NCBI RefSeq assembly: GCF_023856365.1
Contig: NC_064541.1
Span: 23,786,214 to 23,850,213 of the forward strand
Reading direction: 5' to 3'
Source of the DNA: Brienomyrus brachyistius
Taxonomy: Eukaryota; Chordata; Actinopteri; Osteoglossiformes; Mormyridae
DNA length: 64,000 nt
Part shown: one piece after another, positions 43,091 through 54,219 of the stretch
How positions within the stretch are numbered: position 1 is the first letter of the stretch
Layout: the number at the start of each line of letters is the position of its first letter
Notes under the pieces: generated by a model
Told to the model about the DNA's origin: nothing
Database searches by the model: none
Seen by the model: only the letters and a program-made list of their open reading frames with translations
Translations under genes and position numbers: made by a program

Positions 43091-44288
43091 ACAAGCAGGT
43101 ATATAAGATAAATAGGCATTAAATTTTGATACTGTTTATTTGTGCATAGTTAGACTGATGCAGAAATACCAAGCCATTCAATGTCCAATTACAACATGTA
43201 ATCATCTCTTAAAGCTGGGATCTGCCTGGTATATTTTATCAAATTTACCACGACATGTGACATAATTCTAAATAAATAAATCAATAGAAAAATGAATTAA
43301 ATTCTTCATTTAAAAGATTTATAGAAAAAAATATTACAATATTTTAAAAATATTTTTATTCCAAAGATTTTTTTATTCCTCTGTATGTAAATGAGGTGGG
43401 CATCCCTAACCCCTTTTCCAAAGCACCACTGGGCTAGGGGACTATTTTTTGGAATAAAAAACCAATAAAAAATCTTTGGAATGAAAAATTAAATACATTT
43501 ATTTTTGTATTCATGTATTTACTTATAATTGTCATGTTTTATCCTCCATATGCATAAACATAATATAGGAAAAATGAATATGAAGAACAAGTAAAAGTTC
43601 TTAGATATTGCTAAAGAAGTATAACTTTAATTGGAATTTTATTTGCTGCAAAACATGGTTTAAATGCATCTGGAAACACATTTTTCATGTATTATCCATA
43701 TATTACAGTGCATACCCAACAATAAAAATAATAAAGATGAACTATACATTTCATAGAGCAAGACACAAAGTGATTGCAAAGTGATCTCTGATTACAGCTG
43801 TATTTCACCCAACGGACAGTGAAGAAAGCCAGCAATGACATGTTTTTGTGCAGATGCATTTACGTGTGTGAGGGCTGGGGAAGTGAGCGTCCCATTCTCA
43901 GGCACCGCATTAGAGCAGCCTCATTAGTGACGCTGCCCTGTTTCTCTCTTCATAGTTAAGTCCCGGTGAGTCACATCCATCTACAGAGGCTGGACTTTTA
44001 TTACATTAGCATGAAAAGCCTTTCAGCAGATGTTGGCACTCCAGAGTGCTCACTCACTGCAGCTTCAGTTTATGATTTTAGTGGTCGCATTACCCAAACT
44101 TTCAACTTCTTTTAAAAATGATAAAACACATACATTTTCAGGGTTCACAAAATCTGTTCACACTGTAGTTCGGCTGCCATCAACCGATACATAATTCACT
44201 ATTCACTACCATATCCAAAAGGATATTAGATAGATTTTATAGATGTATTAATGCTAAGCACAGCACATATGATGATGAAGATGACTAC
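43091..44288. other. No recognisable gene; one inverted repeat
   Basis: AT-rich. No coding motif; the inverted repeat is listed separately. Confidence 0.5.
43358..43492. repeat. Inverted repeat of about 135 bp (MITE-like)
   Basis: The left arm ATTCCAAAGATTTTTTTATTCC (43358-43379) and the right arm GGAATAAAAAACC...AAATCTTTGGAAT (to 43492) are complementary around a 70-bp centre. No coding content; origin unclear. Confidence 0.5.
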
Positions 44289-44366
44289 TATTATTATTAT
44301 TATTATTGTTCAAGATAAGGTTACTATAATAATTATATAATTATTATTATTAATAATAATAATAAA
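44289..44366. repeat. (ATT)n microsatellite, 5' of SINE
   Basis: Imperfect ATT/AAT repeats. The same repeat continues after the SINE (44722-44755), so the SINE inserted into it. Confidence 0.85.
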
Positions 44367-44722
44367 GGGGGCGGCATGGTGGTGCAGTGGTTAGCACTGT
44401 CGCCTCACACCTCTGGGACCCAGGTTCGAGTCTCCGCCTGGGTCACATGTGTGCGGAGTTTGCATGTTCTCCCCGTGTCGTCGTGGGGTTTCCTCCGGGT
44501 ACTCCGGTTTCCCCCCACAGTCCAAAAACATGCTGAGGCTGATTGGAGTTGCTGAATTGCCCGTAGGTGTGCATGTGTGAGTGAATGGTGTGTGAGTGTG
44601 CCCTGCGATGGGCTGGCCCCCCATCCTGGGTTGTTCCCTGCCTCATGCCCATTGATTCCGGGATAGGCTCCGGACCCCCCGCGACCCAATAGGATACGCG
44701 GTTTGGAAAATGGATGGATGGA
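44367..44722 (+). mobile_element. tRNA-derived SINE
   Basis: The head has box A-like TGGTGCAGTGG and box B GGTTCGAGTC. The body contains TTTCCTCCGGGTACTCCGGT and AACATGCTGAGGCTGATTGG, and the end ATAGGCTCCGGACCCCCCGC leads into an (ATGG)n tail. Inserted inside an (ATT)n repeat, which masks the target duplication. Confidence 0.85.
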
Positions 44723-44755
44723 TAATAATAATAATAATAGTAAATTATTATTATT

Positions 44756-46007
44756 CATTCTTGGAATTGTTATAATAAATATTATTTTTAATCTTCATTA
44801 TAATATCCTTTTTGTTATGTTATCCTGTTATGTTTGTTATCCTATTGGCCCTATAACTTGCTAGGCTTATATGCATCTGTTGTAGCATTGAATATTTAGG
44901 TTAAGACTTCTTAGCCTGGGCATTTAGAGATGATGTCATGTCTTTAAACTGCGGGAGGACACTAAACAGCCCTAAGGAAACTTGCAGGACACAGAGAGCA
45001 CATGAAGACTCCACACTCAGAGCGAGACCTTTTAAATTAACTACAGTTTTTTAGCACCCTCTGATTTTACTGAACTAATTGAGGAGAGCATGAAGGTGGA
45101 TAACATAGAACAGAATGTACTTGCAAATGAGAAAGATGCATACCGCCTTTATAAAATCTACCCAGTCAGCAAATTGTACTGAGTTAGACCTAAGGTGACA
45201 TTTTGCCAGGGGCAAGGGCGATGGAGAGAGCTTGATTTTGGGAGGGACACAACTTAATAATTTAGATGTAAAGGTTTATTATTTTGAGGGGACAAATGAA
45301 ACGCCCCACCCCTGCTAGTTCCTATGACCCTGGCTAAGGGGCCCTCGATTTCTAGGCATGTGCCTGTTACAGTTACACATACTAGGAATAGGTGATGTCA
45401 AAGATTTTATTTCTAATCTTACTTTGATTCAATCCAAAGTTGGTATCGCAGTTATGGATCTCGAAATTGAACAATTATAGAACAATAACATTTTTTGCCG
45501 AGCTGGGAGGGTGCCTGCGGATTGATCGTCCCATTTCAAGTGCCAGAGCCCCTTCCCCTTTCTCCTCTCTTTATATCCTACCCAGCCAGATAATATTTCA
45601 TGTGTTGTTCCCTATAATATGAACATTTTAATTACCAGGTAAAATTGATACTTTCAGTATTGCTCCACATATCCCTACCTCATACCGCTATTGTTTAATT
45701 GAGGTTAATAGTCTGCACTGTGATTTTACAAAACCAGTGAATTTGCAATATTTATCATAATATCCTTTACAGCATTACCTAAACACCTATGTAACAAAGT
45801 CTTTTCCTAGTGAAAACAACGTTTTGTCTCATGCTACGAAAACGGTGGTTCCGTAATATTAGTTGATCATAGGATGTTAACTAGTGCATTTAAAATTAGA
45901 CAGCCTAAAATCTGACTATGCCATCACCACATAAACACTTTATAGGATGTCTGACATGCAGCATTACATACTCTTTCCATATTGCAAAGGGATATTTTTC
46001 AGGTCCG
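44756..46007. other. No recognisable gene
   Basis: Nothing recognised. Confidence 0.5.
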
Positions 46008-46207
46008 TGTGTAAGCGAACGAGAAGGTCAGGCAGACCCACGAACAGGGGATTTATTAAAGCAAGCAGGCAGACACACGGTAAAGACTTCAGTGACGGAA
46101 CTGGGGAAACAGAACTACTCATAAATAACACAAAACAGCTGAATACAATCAGGAATTCACACAAGGTAACAAGGCACACAGAAGGATCACACGAGCAGGT
46201 TATGATA
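46008..46207 (-). repeat. 3' LTR of F4
   Basis: Shares the closing CTGCCTGCTTGC-type segment and poly(A) signal placement with F1-F3. The predicted primer decamer TTCCGTCACT is the complement of 46091-46100. Confidence 0.65.
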
Positions 46208-46298
46208 GAACCCCCCCCCCCCAAAGGCAGGCACTCCAGGCACCCCGGGGGAGGCGACGGACGAGACGGGACCAGGGACACAGGACCTGGAACACAAA

Positions 46299-46893
46299 TC
46301 AATGAGACACCGGGAACAGGACCGGCACACAGAACAGGAACAAGAAACAGGACAACCACTGACAGACCACAGCGAGAGGCAGAGGATCTCCATAAAAGGA
46401 GGAACGAAAGGGCCAGGAGTAAACATATGAGACACAGAGGGACCAGGAGCAGACATAGGAGGCCGGAAGCGTAAGACAGGGGACAACGGGGAGCCCGAGG
46501 GAACTCCAGTGGGTAGAAGGCGGCAGCCACAGAGGCAGCATGCGACCGCTAGGCCGGAGCAGGAGGGGACCTCGGAGGGGGCGAGGAGGAAGTCGGAGGG
46601 ACAGGCGGAGGAGGTGACTAGGAAGTCGGAGGGGGCACCAGGGGAAGCGAGGAGGAAGTCGGAGGGGACCCCGGTGAAGGCAAGGAGGGAGGGGAAGCCT
46701 GTAGCAGGCGAAGGTGCAGCACACAGCAGGCGAAGGCACCATCTACCGACAGGCCAGAGTGGGAGGACCTGCAGGCGACTGACGAGTCGAAGTGGGAGAA
46801 CCCGCAGGTGACCAACGAGGTGTCGGAGGGCCGAAGGTGGTTCACGAGTCCTAGAAGGGGGACCCGCAGGCAGCCCTGGAGCCGCAGCCATCT
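46299..46893 (-). pseudogene. C-terminal part of F4 proline-rich protein
   Basis: The minus-strand frame ending at 46299 finishes FCVPVLFPVSH, matching the ends of F1 (FCASVLFPVSR) and F2 (CCASVLFPVLH). Upstream it is rich in Pro/Leu/Arg, with decayed tandem repeats of about 30-36 bp (CGGAGGGGACC, GAGGAAGTCGG). The N-terminal three quarters is missing and frames switch, so it is a broken remnant. Confidence 0.6.
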
Positions 46894-47456
46894 CTGCACT
46901 TCAAGACTGGTCAGTGTTCATAAAGGCTGCCACCTATGGGGACCATGTTTATGTGGAGGAGTACACCTCAGCTGTGACTGACTATATCTGGAAATGTACT
47001 GAGGATGTCACTATCTCCAAGAAGGTCATCACAAGTGCTAACCAGAAACCCTGAATGACAGCGGTGGTCCAGAGGATGCTGAAAGCATGGGATACTGCCT
47101 TTAGATCAGGAGACAGGGATGCCCTGAGAACTGCATTAGCCAACCTCACTAAAACAATCAAAAAAGCTAAGTATGCATATGCCTGTAAAATGCAAAACCA
47201 CTTTCATACCACGAGAGACACTCGAAGCATGTGGAAAGGCATTCAGACTCTGAATCACTGACTACAAACCACCAACATCCCTAAGCAACAACGATGCTTC
47301 TCTCCTTGACACATTAAACACCTTCTATGCGCGGTTCGATGCACTCAACACTGAGCCTACCAGGAAATCTACTTCGCTCCCGGAAGAGGAGATAATCTGC
47401 CTGACCACAGATGCAGTGAATCAAACCCTATCCAGAGTTAACCCGCGCAAAGCTGC
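46894..47456 (+). pseudogene. Non-LTR retrotransposon fragment (endonuclease-RT linker)
   Basis: Reads DYIWKCTEDVTISKKVITSA, MTAVVQRMLKAWDTAFRSGD, KKAKYAYACKMQNHF and TRSMWKGIQTL, then in another frame DTLNTFYARFDALN and LTTDAVNQTLSRVNPRKAA. This is the linker between endonuclease and reverse transcriptase in jockey-related fish LINEs. The reverse transcriptase itself is missing: the sequence jumps into the truncated 5' LTR of F3 at about 47457. A LINE 3' end of this kind resumes at 49291. Confidence 0.7.
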
Positions 47457-47458
47457 TG

Positions 47459-47586
47459 TGTGGTTGTTGGAATGTGGGTCTTGCTACCCCCCGCTAGTCC
47501 CAATAAACCCTCGTCTGCCCTTATTTCTGTCTGCCTGCCTCGTCCTTCGCCACCTGCAGCCAGCCTGTCCTCCTGGAAACCAGACA
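47459..47586 (+). repeat. Truncated 5' LTR of F3
   Basis: Matches the 3' LTR from GTTGTTGGAATG to CTGGAAACCAGACA, with an extra CCGCTAG-type insertion and several substitutions. It has lost the promoter and primer segment. Confidence 0.8.
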
Positions 47587-47587
47587 G

Positions 47588-47597
47588 AATGACCAAC
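47588..47597 (+). promoter_or_regulatory. Predicted self-priming primer-binding site of F3
   Basis: AATGACCAAC lies one base after the LTR end. It pairs at nine of ten positions with GTCGGTCATT (49153-49162); the matching 5' LTR segment is deleted. The position that is C:G in F1 and T:A in F2 is G:C here. The ATG of the frame lies within it. Confidence 0.65.
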
Positions 47598-49014
47598 CTG
47601 AAAGCCAATCCGCCGCAGCAGACCGGGAGCCAATGCCTCAGTTTGCTGCAAGAAGTGATTTTTTGGCTTAAACAGCCTAAGGTCCAGGAGGACCCTGTGG
47701 CGCTGGAAGTGGTCGAGCAGAGCTTTGACCTGCTGGCGTGGATGTCCCCGGCTGGAGACGTGAAACTATGGCGGAGGTACGCGAGAATCTCTGGTGGATG
47801 CTGCAGCGACTAATCGAGTGGAGAGCCCAGTTAGTTGCTCGGTGTGTTGCGGAGGCTGCGGTACCACCTCCCATCCTGGAGGACCTGGCTCAGCCTCCCT
47901 CCACCGCTCCAGGCTGGAAGAAGTGGAGGAGACCGAAGGGGTGGCCAGCGGAGGACCCGACGATCCTCCTGGGCGCCTGCTCTCTCTCCTCTGCCTTTCT
48001 CCCAGCGGAGTATCGGGAAGAACTCCTCCCTCTTCAAGCATTAGTCTGGCTCGCCCCTGATTTCGCTGCCGCAGAGCCACCGCCTCTGATGGCTTACCAT
48101 TATCGGGTAGTGCGGCTGGCGAATCGGGGACCTAGAGCCATGTAGGACGCCATTCCCTGAATCCCCAGGACTTTTAAAGGGGCAGCGCCCATCCCTACGG
48201 CACCTGTTCTGCCTGTCCCTATGGCGCCTGTTCTGCCTGTCCTGCCTGCGCCTGTTCTTGCGTATGACCTGCCTGTCCCGCCTGCGGCAGCCACTCCGCC
48301 TAAAGCGCTGCCTCCACCGCCTGCTGCAGCTCCGCCTGAGGCCCGCTGCCTCCACCTCCGCCTGCTGAATTTACGCCCGAGGCCCTGCTGCCTCCACCCA
48401 AGCCTCCTCTGCCTCAGCCCGCAGCCCCTTCCACGCCTGTGACACCTGTCCCGGTCCATGACCCCACTCCAGTCCCCCCAGCTCCAGTCCCCGAAGAAGT
48501 CCCGGACAATCGGACTATTGCTCCTTCCTCCTTGGAGGAGGAGGAGCTGAAATGGGACCCCTCGGGGACCTCCCTGATAACTCCTCTGCCCTCACCCCGG
48601 CGAGGTCGACCCCGACCTATACCCCGCATGTCGGTGTCCTGGAAAGGGAGAGGGCACACACGCAGGGCTGGGGTCCCACCCGCCCTGCCCCCTGGCTCGC
48701 CCTCGCTCTCCTTGACTGGGGCTTGGGGGGCGCCTGCGGGTCCTGGGGCTCCGGTCCGGCAGTCACCTGCAGGTTCCCCTCCGACGCCTAATCGAGCGGC
48801 CTCAGTCTCGCCTCCGACGTCTCATTGGTCGCCTGTGGGTGCCCCCACTCTGGCACGTCAGGGGACGTTGCCTTGGCCGGCTGTGGCCACGCCGTCGCCT
48901 GCTGAGGCTCCCCTTCCCTCATCGCCTCCCCTGGTGCCCCCTCCGACTCCCTCCTCGTCCCCTGCATCTGTCCCTCGGCCTGTCTCCTCAGTGCGCGCTT
49001 TGGGGGGGGGGGGT
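47589..49014 (+). pseudogene. Proline-rich protein of LTR element F3, frameshifted
   Basis: Starts MTNLKANPP two bases after the LTR. The N-terminal domain (QEVIFWLKQPKVQED) aligns with F2 (EQVLFWISRPGIQED). A frameshift near 47765 is followed by AEVRENLWWMLQRLIEWRAQ and ILLGACSLSSAFLPAEYREE, again matching F2. A stop near 48143 and further frame changes interrupt the repeat region, which is shorter than in F1/F2. From 48439 the conserved blocks return: DPTPVPPAPVPEEVPDN, EEEELKWDPSGTSLITP, RMSVSWKGRGHTRRAGVPPA. The tail is shortened and lacks the LFPV ending before the G-run. Probably inactive. Confidence 0.65.
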
Positions 49015-49015
49015 C

Positions 49016-49290
49016 TGTCACGGCCAGCTCATCCGATCCTCGTGTGTGCCACGCCCCCTCATCATCCACGTGTGCTTCTTCGATCGTGCCCAGCTGTTGC
49101 TTGTTATTTCGGCTTGTCTTTTGTATATCAGTCCACGTCTTGCCCTTCTGATGTCGGTCATTGTTGTTCTTGTTGTTGTTGTTGGAATGTGCGTCTTGCT
49201 ACTCCCAATAAACCTCATCTGGCCTTATTTCCGCCTGCCTGCCTCGTCCTTCACCATATCCAGCCAGCCCATCCTCCTGGAAACCAGACA
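49016..49290 (+). repeat. 3' LTR of F3
   Basis: U3 boxes CCACGCCCCCT (49049-49059) and CCACGTGT (49066-49073), TATATCA from 49124, primer GTCGGTCATT (49153-49162), a (GTT)n run and AATAAA (near 49207). Confidence 0.85.
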
Positions 49291-49445
49291 TTACGCATGT
49301 GTGCATATTTCAAATTTTATTTCTTGTATAGTGTAATTAATTTTTTGTACACTGTCATTTATTGTCTGTGTACTAAGGAGCCTCTAGCAGCCGGAACCAA
49401 ATGCCTTGTGTGCCCCAGTACACTTGGCGAATAAAGCTGATTCTG
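49291..49445 (+). repeat. LINE 3' end
   Basis: ATTTCTTGTATAGTG, TTGTCTGTGTACTAAGGAGC and CTTGGCGAATAAAGCTGATT form a typical fish LINE 3' end with a GATTCT-type tail. Probably the 3' UTR of the LINE whose linker is at 46894-47456, with F3 inserted between. Confidence 0.5.
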
Positions 49446-50009
49446 ATTTCTATTTTTCAGATTCACACCCTGGTTCAGTAAATTGACTAACAACAAATTA
49501 TTTTTGATGTTTCTTGGATCAGGTGCTTAGCTTGTTGGATAACAATAGGTTAGGGGACCTAGAATGGCCAGAACAATGGTTTTAAGGGAGACTGGGTACA
49601 ATTAATATTAGTTTAGGCTTGGATGGAATCTGATTTTTCATACAATTACACCATCCAGGCATTAAGCTGAGGTACATTGTATTTTGACTGTAGTTTCAAA
49701 AACAATCTTGGTGATTAAATTTGGTGTGAGGCCCCCCACGATAAATTTCACCAATAAATTTCCAAAAATAAATATCCAATATACCGTATTACCTTACCGC
49801 CCAAGCCTATATCAGTTGGTGAACAACTGTTATCACATGCCAGTCAAAAAAGCACCTTTACATGTGACTGGGAGCTACTGCATATATACAGCATTTATGA
49901 CTTTGATCTGACTGATATGCAACACACAAACAAGCGAATGACTTTACTTGATTTTATTCCTTAGAGGTATTAACAAAATATTTAAATTAAATATAAAAAT
50001 TTGATGTAT
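49446..50009. other. No recognisable gene
   Basis: AT-rich, nothing recognised. Confidence 0.5.
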
Positions 50010-50090
50010 TTGTTTAATTCAGTTCAGTTTGATTTGTATAGTGCACTTTCACACCATCACAAAGCGCTTTACATTATCCCCCAATTCATG
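50010..50090 (-). repeat. L2-type LINE 3' tail fragment
   Basis: TTCAGTTCAGTTTGATTTGT, ATAGTGCACTTTCACA and CAAAGCGCTTTACATT are the reverse complement of an L2 3' end, as at 7176-7250. A pure C-run follows at 50220-50238. Confidence 0.5.
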
Positions 50091-50239
50091 TCTAGGCTCC
50101 GGTTTATGCTTTTTGTGTTCAAATTGATAGCTACTGTAGAATGGAATTTGTGTTTTTCTGCACCTGGACTTGGACTCGGCCACCAAGCTCCAGTAATGAA
50201 TTAAGTCTCGTCTCAGAACTCCCCCCCCCCCCCCCCCCA

Positions 50240-52031
50240 AACCCCTCGGACTCAATTTGTAAAACATAGATTAGTCTTGACTCAATTTATTGAGTAGGAC
50301 TCAGCTAAAGTGGACTCAAACACAGCAGCGATGATAATAGTAAAAAATGAAAGCAATTGGAAGTATAGATGTGCTTTCCTGTCAGTAAGTAAGTTCTGTG
50401 TTGCAATGTAAAGTACAGAAGAGCAAAACAGCAGTGTACACCTGAGGGACCTACTCAAAAGAATTAAAATCAAAGTAATAAAAATTATATCCAAATATGT
50501 AAATGGGTACGTTATTATAAAGTTAAGGGCTCAGAGATGTATACAGTACGTACAGTATATGACTTATTACCATGTGCAGTATTAACAATTTGATTACTAT
50601 GAAGTCTAATTTCCATCATATAATTTATTGAAACTTTGTTCAGAGAAGTGCCAGGTCTAACAGAATAAGACCAAATAGGATTGTGAGACATATTATGCAT
50701 TATAGAAGAGTTCCGACCAAGAAATCTGATTAGATAAAAGTTATTCTATGAGTGTGGTCATCAGAGTTTAACCGCACTCAGACATTTCACACCAGCTGAA
50801 TCACTTTGCTTTACAGGTGTATCTAAAACAGAAAAATATGTCTCATCTCCACTGACATGGAGCTGGTGCTGGGGTAATTCTTATTTGGCTCCTTTTAAGA
50901 ACCTGGCTGAGTTTCCACTTATTTCAAAAATGAATGTAGTGGAAGTCAGAGTAAAGTTGCATCTATTCTGTTTTGTTGAATTTATTTTGATCTGTTTCGG
51001 ATTTTAAGTTTTTCTAAGCTGCCGAATCAAAAAAGGAATGTTTTCAAAGTATGACTCGTTGCTTACGTTGTCTCTGTAAAGGTTCCCCTATCTGCGCCTA
51101 CTGCAAGTGAGTTTATTCTCGCCCACACAATAAAAGAGTCTGCTAATAACTTAGCAGTCTGCCTCATGATTTCTTCACCAGTGGAGTACCACAATATTTC
51201 ATTTATTAGACCTGTGGCATGGGTTTAATTTACAGTGCAAAGTTATTCCGCTATTAAACTGGCTAGCTGTTTTACGGCTGACACCATCGATATCAGACAA
51301 AACTTTATCGGTAATGAACCTAATATTAAGGATATGACGAAGGTTTGGACGGGAACTTGTATAAATAAGTAAACAGTATATGCTATATCTTATTACTGTT
51401 ACCTTATATATGCTATTCGATGAACTGTTGTATGAAAGCAATAACATACTCGAAGATGTGTGGTTGTACTCTGATATGTCATACTGTAGCTGTGATTAAA
51501 AGATAATCATCTTCTAATAAAAAAAAATGAAATAATTTAAATGACACTTTAAGACATGGAGATTAAGACATGGGCAATTAAATACAGTTAAGTCTTATGC
51601 AAATTCTGGAATAGATGTAGTTTCTGAATTAAATGTTACAATTTGGATTCAGAGGATTCAGGTAGAAACACATGTACTGACTTTTATATTTCCAGGTAGT
51701 CTATCCAGTACTTTTAGAAATTGTGTGAGATTGGTGAGTTTGAGAGGAGTATGGGCAAGATGAGCAGAGCAGGTGACAAGGCTGTCCGGGGAATGTATTG
51801 CCATTGTTCAATCTGTCTTAGCCATTGTATTGGTTTAGAGAGTTAAAAACGTCTATGTAAAACTCACGTGGGTACAGTATACCTTTAAGCGGAACTAACA
51901 TTTGAAAAACAGTGGGAGGGTGAGAGGTAGGACATAGCCAGACTGTTATTCTGTTAATGGTGTGGGCTGTTTCTCTGCATCTCTCTCTCTCTCTCTCCCA
52001 CATACAAATTAAACAGAAATTTCTTTTTGAT
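50240..52031. other. No recognisable gene
   Basis: AT-rich with a short (CT)n run at about 51980-51997. No coding motif recognised. Confidence 0.5.
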
Positions 52032-52043
52032 TGATTATTAACT

Positions 52044-52404
52044 AGGGCGGCATGGTGATGCAGTGGTTAGCACTGTTGCCTCATACCTCTGGGACCCGGG
52101 TTCGAGTCTCCACCTGGGTCACATGTGTGCGTGTGTGTTTGTATGTTCTCCCCATGTCGTCGTGGGGTTTCCTCCGGGTACTCCGGTTTCCCCCCCCAGT
52201 CCAAAAACATGCTGAGGCTAATTGGAGTTGCTAAATTGCTAAATTGCCCGTAGGTGTGCATGTGTGCGTGAATGGTGTGTGAGTGTGCCCTGTGATCCTG
52301 GGTTGTTCCCTGCCTCGTGCCCATTGCTTCCGGGATAGGCTCCGGACCCCCCCCCCCCCCCGCGACCCAGTAGGATAAGTGGTTTGTAAAATGGATGGAT
52401 GGAT
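52044..52404 (+). mobile_element. tRNA-derived SINE with target duplication
   Basis: Same family as 44367-44722 with intact box A-like and box B (GGTTCGAGTC) sequences and an (ATGG)n tail. A perfect 11-bp target duplication GATTATTAACT lies at 52033-52043 and 52405-52415. An internal duplication (TTGCTAAATTGCTAAATTGC) and a C-run near 52349 distinguish this copy. Confidence 0.9.
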
Positions 52405-52415
52405 GATTATTAACT

Positions 52416-53589
52416 TAAATAGTTGTCAAAATGCATTCAAGTCTTACATCCTGGTCCTTTGTGTCATGGTTAATGGATAAAACATTTTCTTCATTTTGAA
52501 GTATGAATACCTCAAAGAATACCGCTGCTTTGAATTATTATTACTATTATTACTACTACCATTACTGCTCTAGTTACAGACACTGCTTCCACTACTGTTG
52601 TTTCCACTACTTTCTGTTGCTAATGTCACTGCAGCTGTAACTTTTTATTGTTTTTCCTATTGTTCACAATGTGGCTGTCATATTTTCTCTTTAGCAGCAT
52701 GTGGTTTTGGGTAGGACATGAGGTGTGTCAGCCCTGCTGACAGCTTGGCCATTTTATCTATGAAGATGGTGGGTGGATCCCCAGAGGATACCTGAGTCAT
52801 TAGCGCTCTGTCTAGGCAGTAAGGTTAGACAACGGAGGGCTACTGGTGAGAAGTTGCTCAACTTCCTGTAAATTCTTTTCCTCAAAGTCCTATCAGCTGA
52901 GAAACAAACATACTTTGATGACAGGAAATGCACCAACAAAAGCACAGGAGGCATACATTTAGTATTTGTGGCTGTGTGTCTTGATGAGGTCAATCAGAAA
53001 AAACACATTTGTGCAAATACTATTATACAAATATAAATATGTAAATGAGTTTCAGGAAATAAATGAGTTTCAAGAACATTCCGATACAGGGTAGAGGGCA
53101 GGATAAACAACCTGGAACGGAACCCAGTGTATTATATATATGTGTATTGTGTGTGTATGTATCCTGCACCTCCCATGAATTTCTGCTGATTTTGAATCAG
53201 CAAAATAATGACAGACATGAGGAAGGCTAAATGATACCAAAGTTTTATAAACTGTATGAAAGCAAGACAGAACTGTATTCCAATTTAAAGATCCCTGAAT
53301 CCTTTACCAAGTCCTGGATAGCTGTCATCTGACAATTACAAAGAAAACAGACCAGTCTTGGACTTGTGGTAACATTATAGTAATGGAACTAACCAGGCTG
53401 AATCAAAGGGGCCTCCACTCCCTTAAAAAGGGGCCTCAACTAACTTGTGGCACCTGATTTGTGTAATTTATGGCACACTGCCTGTTTCATATACAAATTT
53501 AATTTCTATATCCCAGAGGTATTTGTTTGACTTTTTTCTTTTATTGCAACCATGCAATGCTTCTCACCCTGTTTTCTTTATTCAGTAGC
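52416..53589. other. No recognisable gene
   Basis: ATT/ACT-rich low complexity at about 52535-52610, otherwise unremarkable. No coding motif. Confidence 0.5.
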
Positions 53590-54178
53590 TTTATTAGTCA
53601 CTGGGCTGAGACCTGGCAGATGAAATTTAATGTAGACAAATGTAACGTAGTCCATGCAGGGAGCAGAAATATAAAGTACAGATATTTTATGGGCTTCACT
53701 TAAATAAAGGTAGCTGATTATGAGAAAGACCTCGGTGTGTATGTTGATGCTTCCATGTCTCACTCTCGCCAGTGTGGGGAAGCAATTAAAAAGGCCAATA
53801 GGATGTTGGGTTACATCTCTAGGTGTGTGGAGTTTAAGTCAAGGGAGGTGATGCTACGATTAAAAAGGACATTGCTGCCTTAGAAAGGGTTCATCATAGG
53901 GCTACAAGAATGATTCCTGGTCTTAGAGGACTATCTTATGAGGAGAGGTTAACTCAGCTGAATCTGTTCAGCCTCGAGCAAATCAGTGTGTAGTTAAAGT
54001 ATGGAATAGTTTTATAGTATTATAGTGTAGTGCAAAAAAAAAACCCATTATTTCCTTTAAATCAGAGCTAGATAAGGTTTCAACAGCTCTGAGCTATTAG
54101 TTGAGTTCCACCTAATGAGCTTGATGGGCCAAATGGCCTCCTCTGATTTGTAAATTTCTTATGCTCTTATGTAGTAGA
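53590..54178 (+). pseudogene. CR1-type LINE 3' fragment
   Basis: Reads WQMKFNVDKCNVVHAGSRN, DYEKDLGVYVDASMSHSRQC, GEAIKKANRMLGYISRCVEF, then LERVHHRATRMIPGLRGLSY, EERLTQLNLFSLEQ. This is the conserved C-terminus of CR1-type reverse transcriptases. It ends with the 3' UTR GAGCTTGATGGGCCAAATGG and tail TTCTTATGCTCTTATG. Stops and frame changes show decay. The catalytic domain was never included (5' truncation). Confidence 0.8.
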
Positions 54179-54219
54179 GCCTTTAGTTTAAAGAATGTCT
54201 TTGGTCAATTTCCAATCTG

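Larger units (their letters stand above)
46008..46893 (-). mobile_element. Partial LTR retrotransposon F4 (3' half)
   Basis: On the minus strand: the 3' part of a proline-rich frame, a polypurine-type tract (complement of the C-run 46211-46220) and a 200-bp LTR (46008-46207, degenerate TATCATA start, TTACACA end). The LTR has the F-group layout: TATTTAT box, TTCCGTCACT about 26 nt later, then AATAAA. The 5' half is absent; the element abuts a LINE fragment at 46894. Confidence 0.75.
47459..49290 (+). mobile_element. LTR retrotransposon F3, 5' LTR truncated
   Basis: The 3' LTR (49016-49290, 275 bp, TGTCACGG...CCAGACA) is complete. Only the last about 128 bp of the 5' LTR (47459-47586) remain. 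The internal region has the F-group modules and a G-run (49001-49013) before the 3' LTR. A deletion appears to have removed the 5' LTR start together with part of the LINE into which it inserted. Confidence 0.85.

Noticed and set aside
44391..44758. Minus-strand frames of 77-117 codons over the SINE
   Set aside because: Antisense of a tRNA-derived SINE; identical shadows appear over the other copies.
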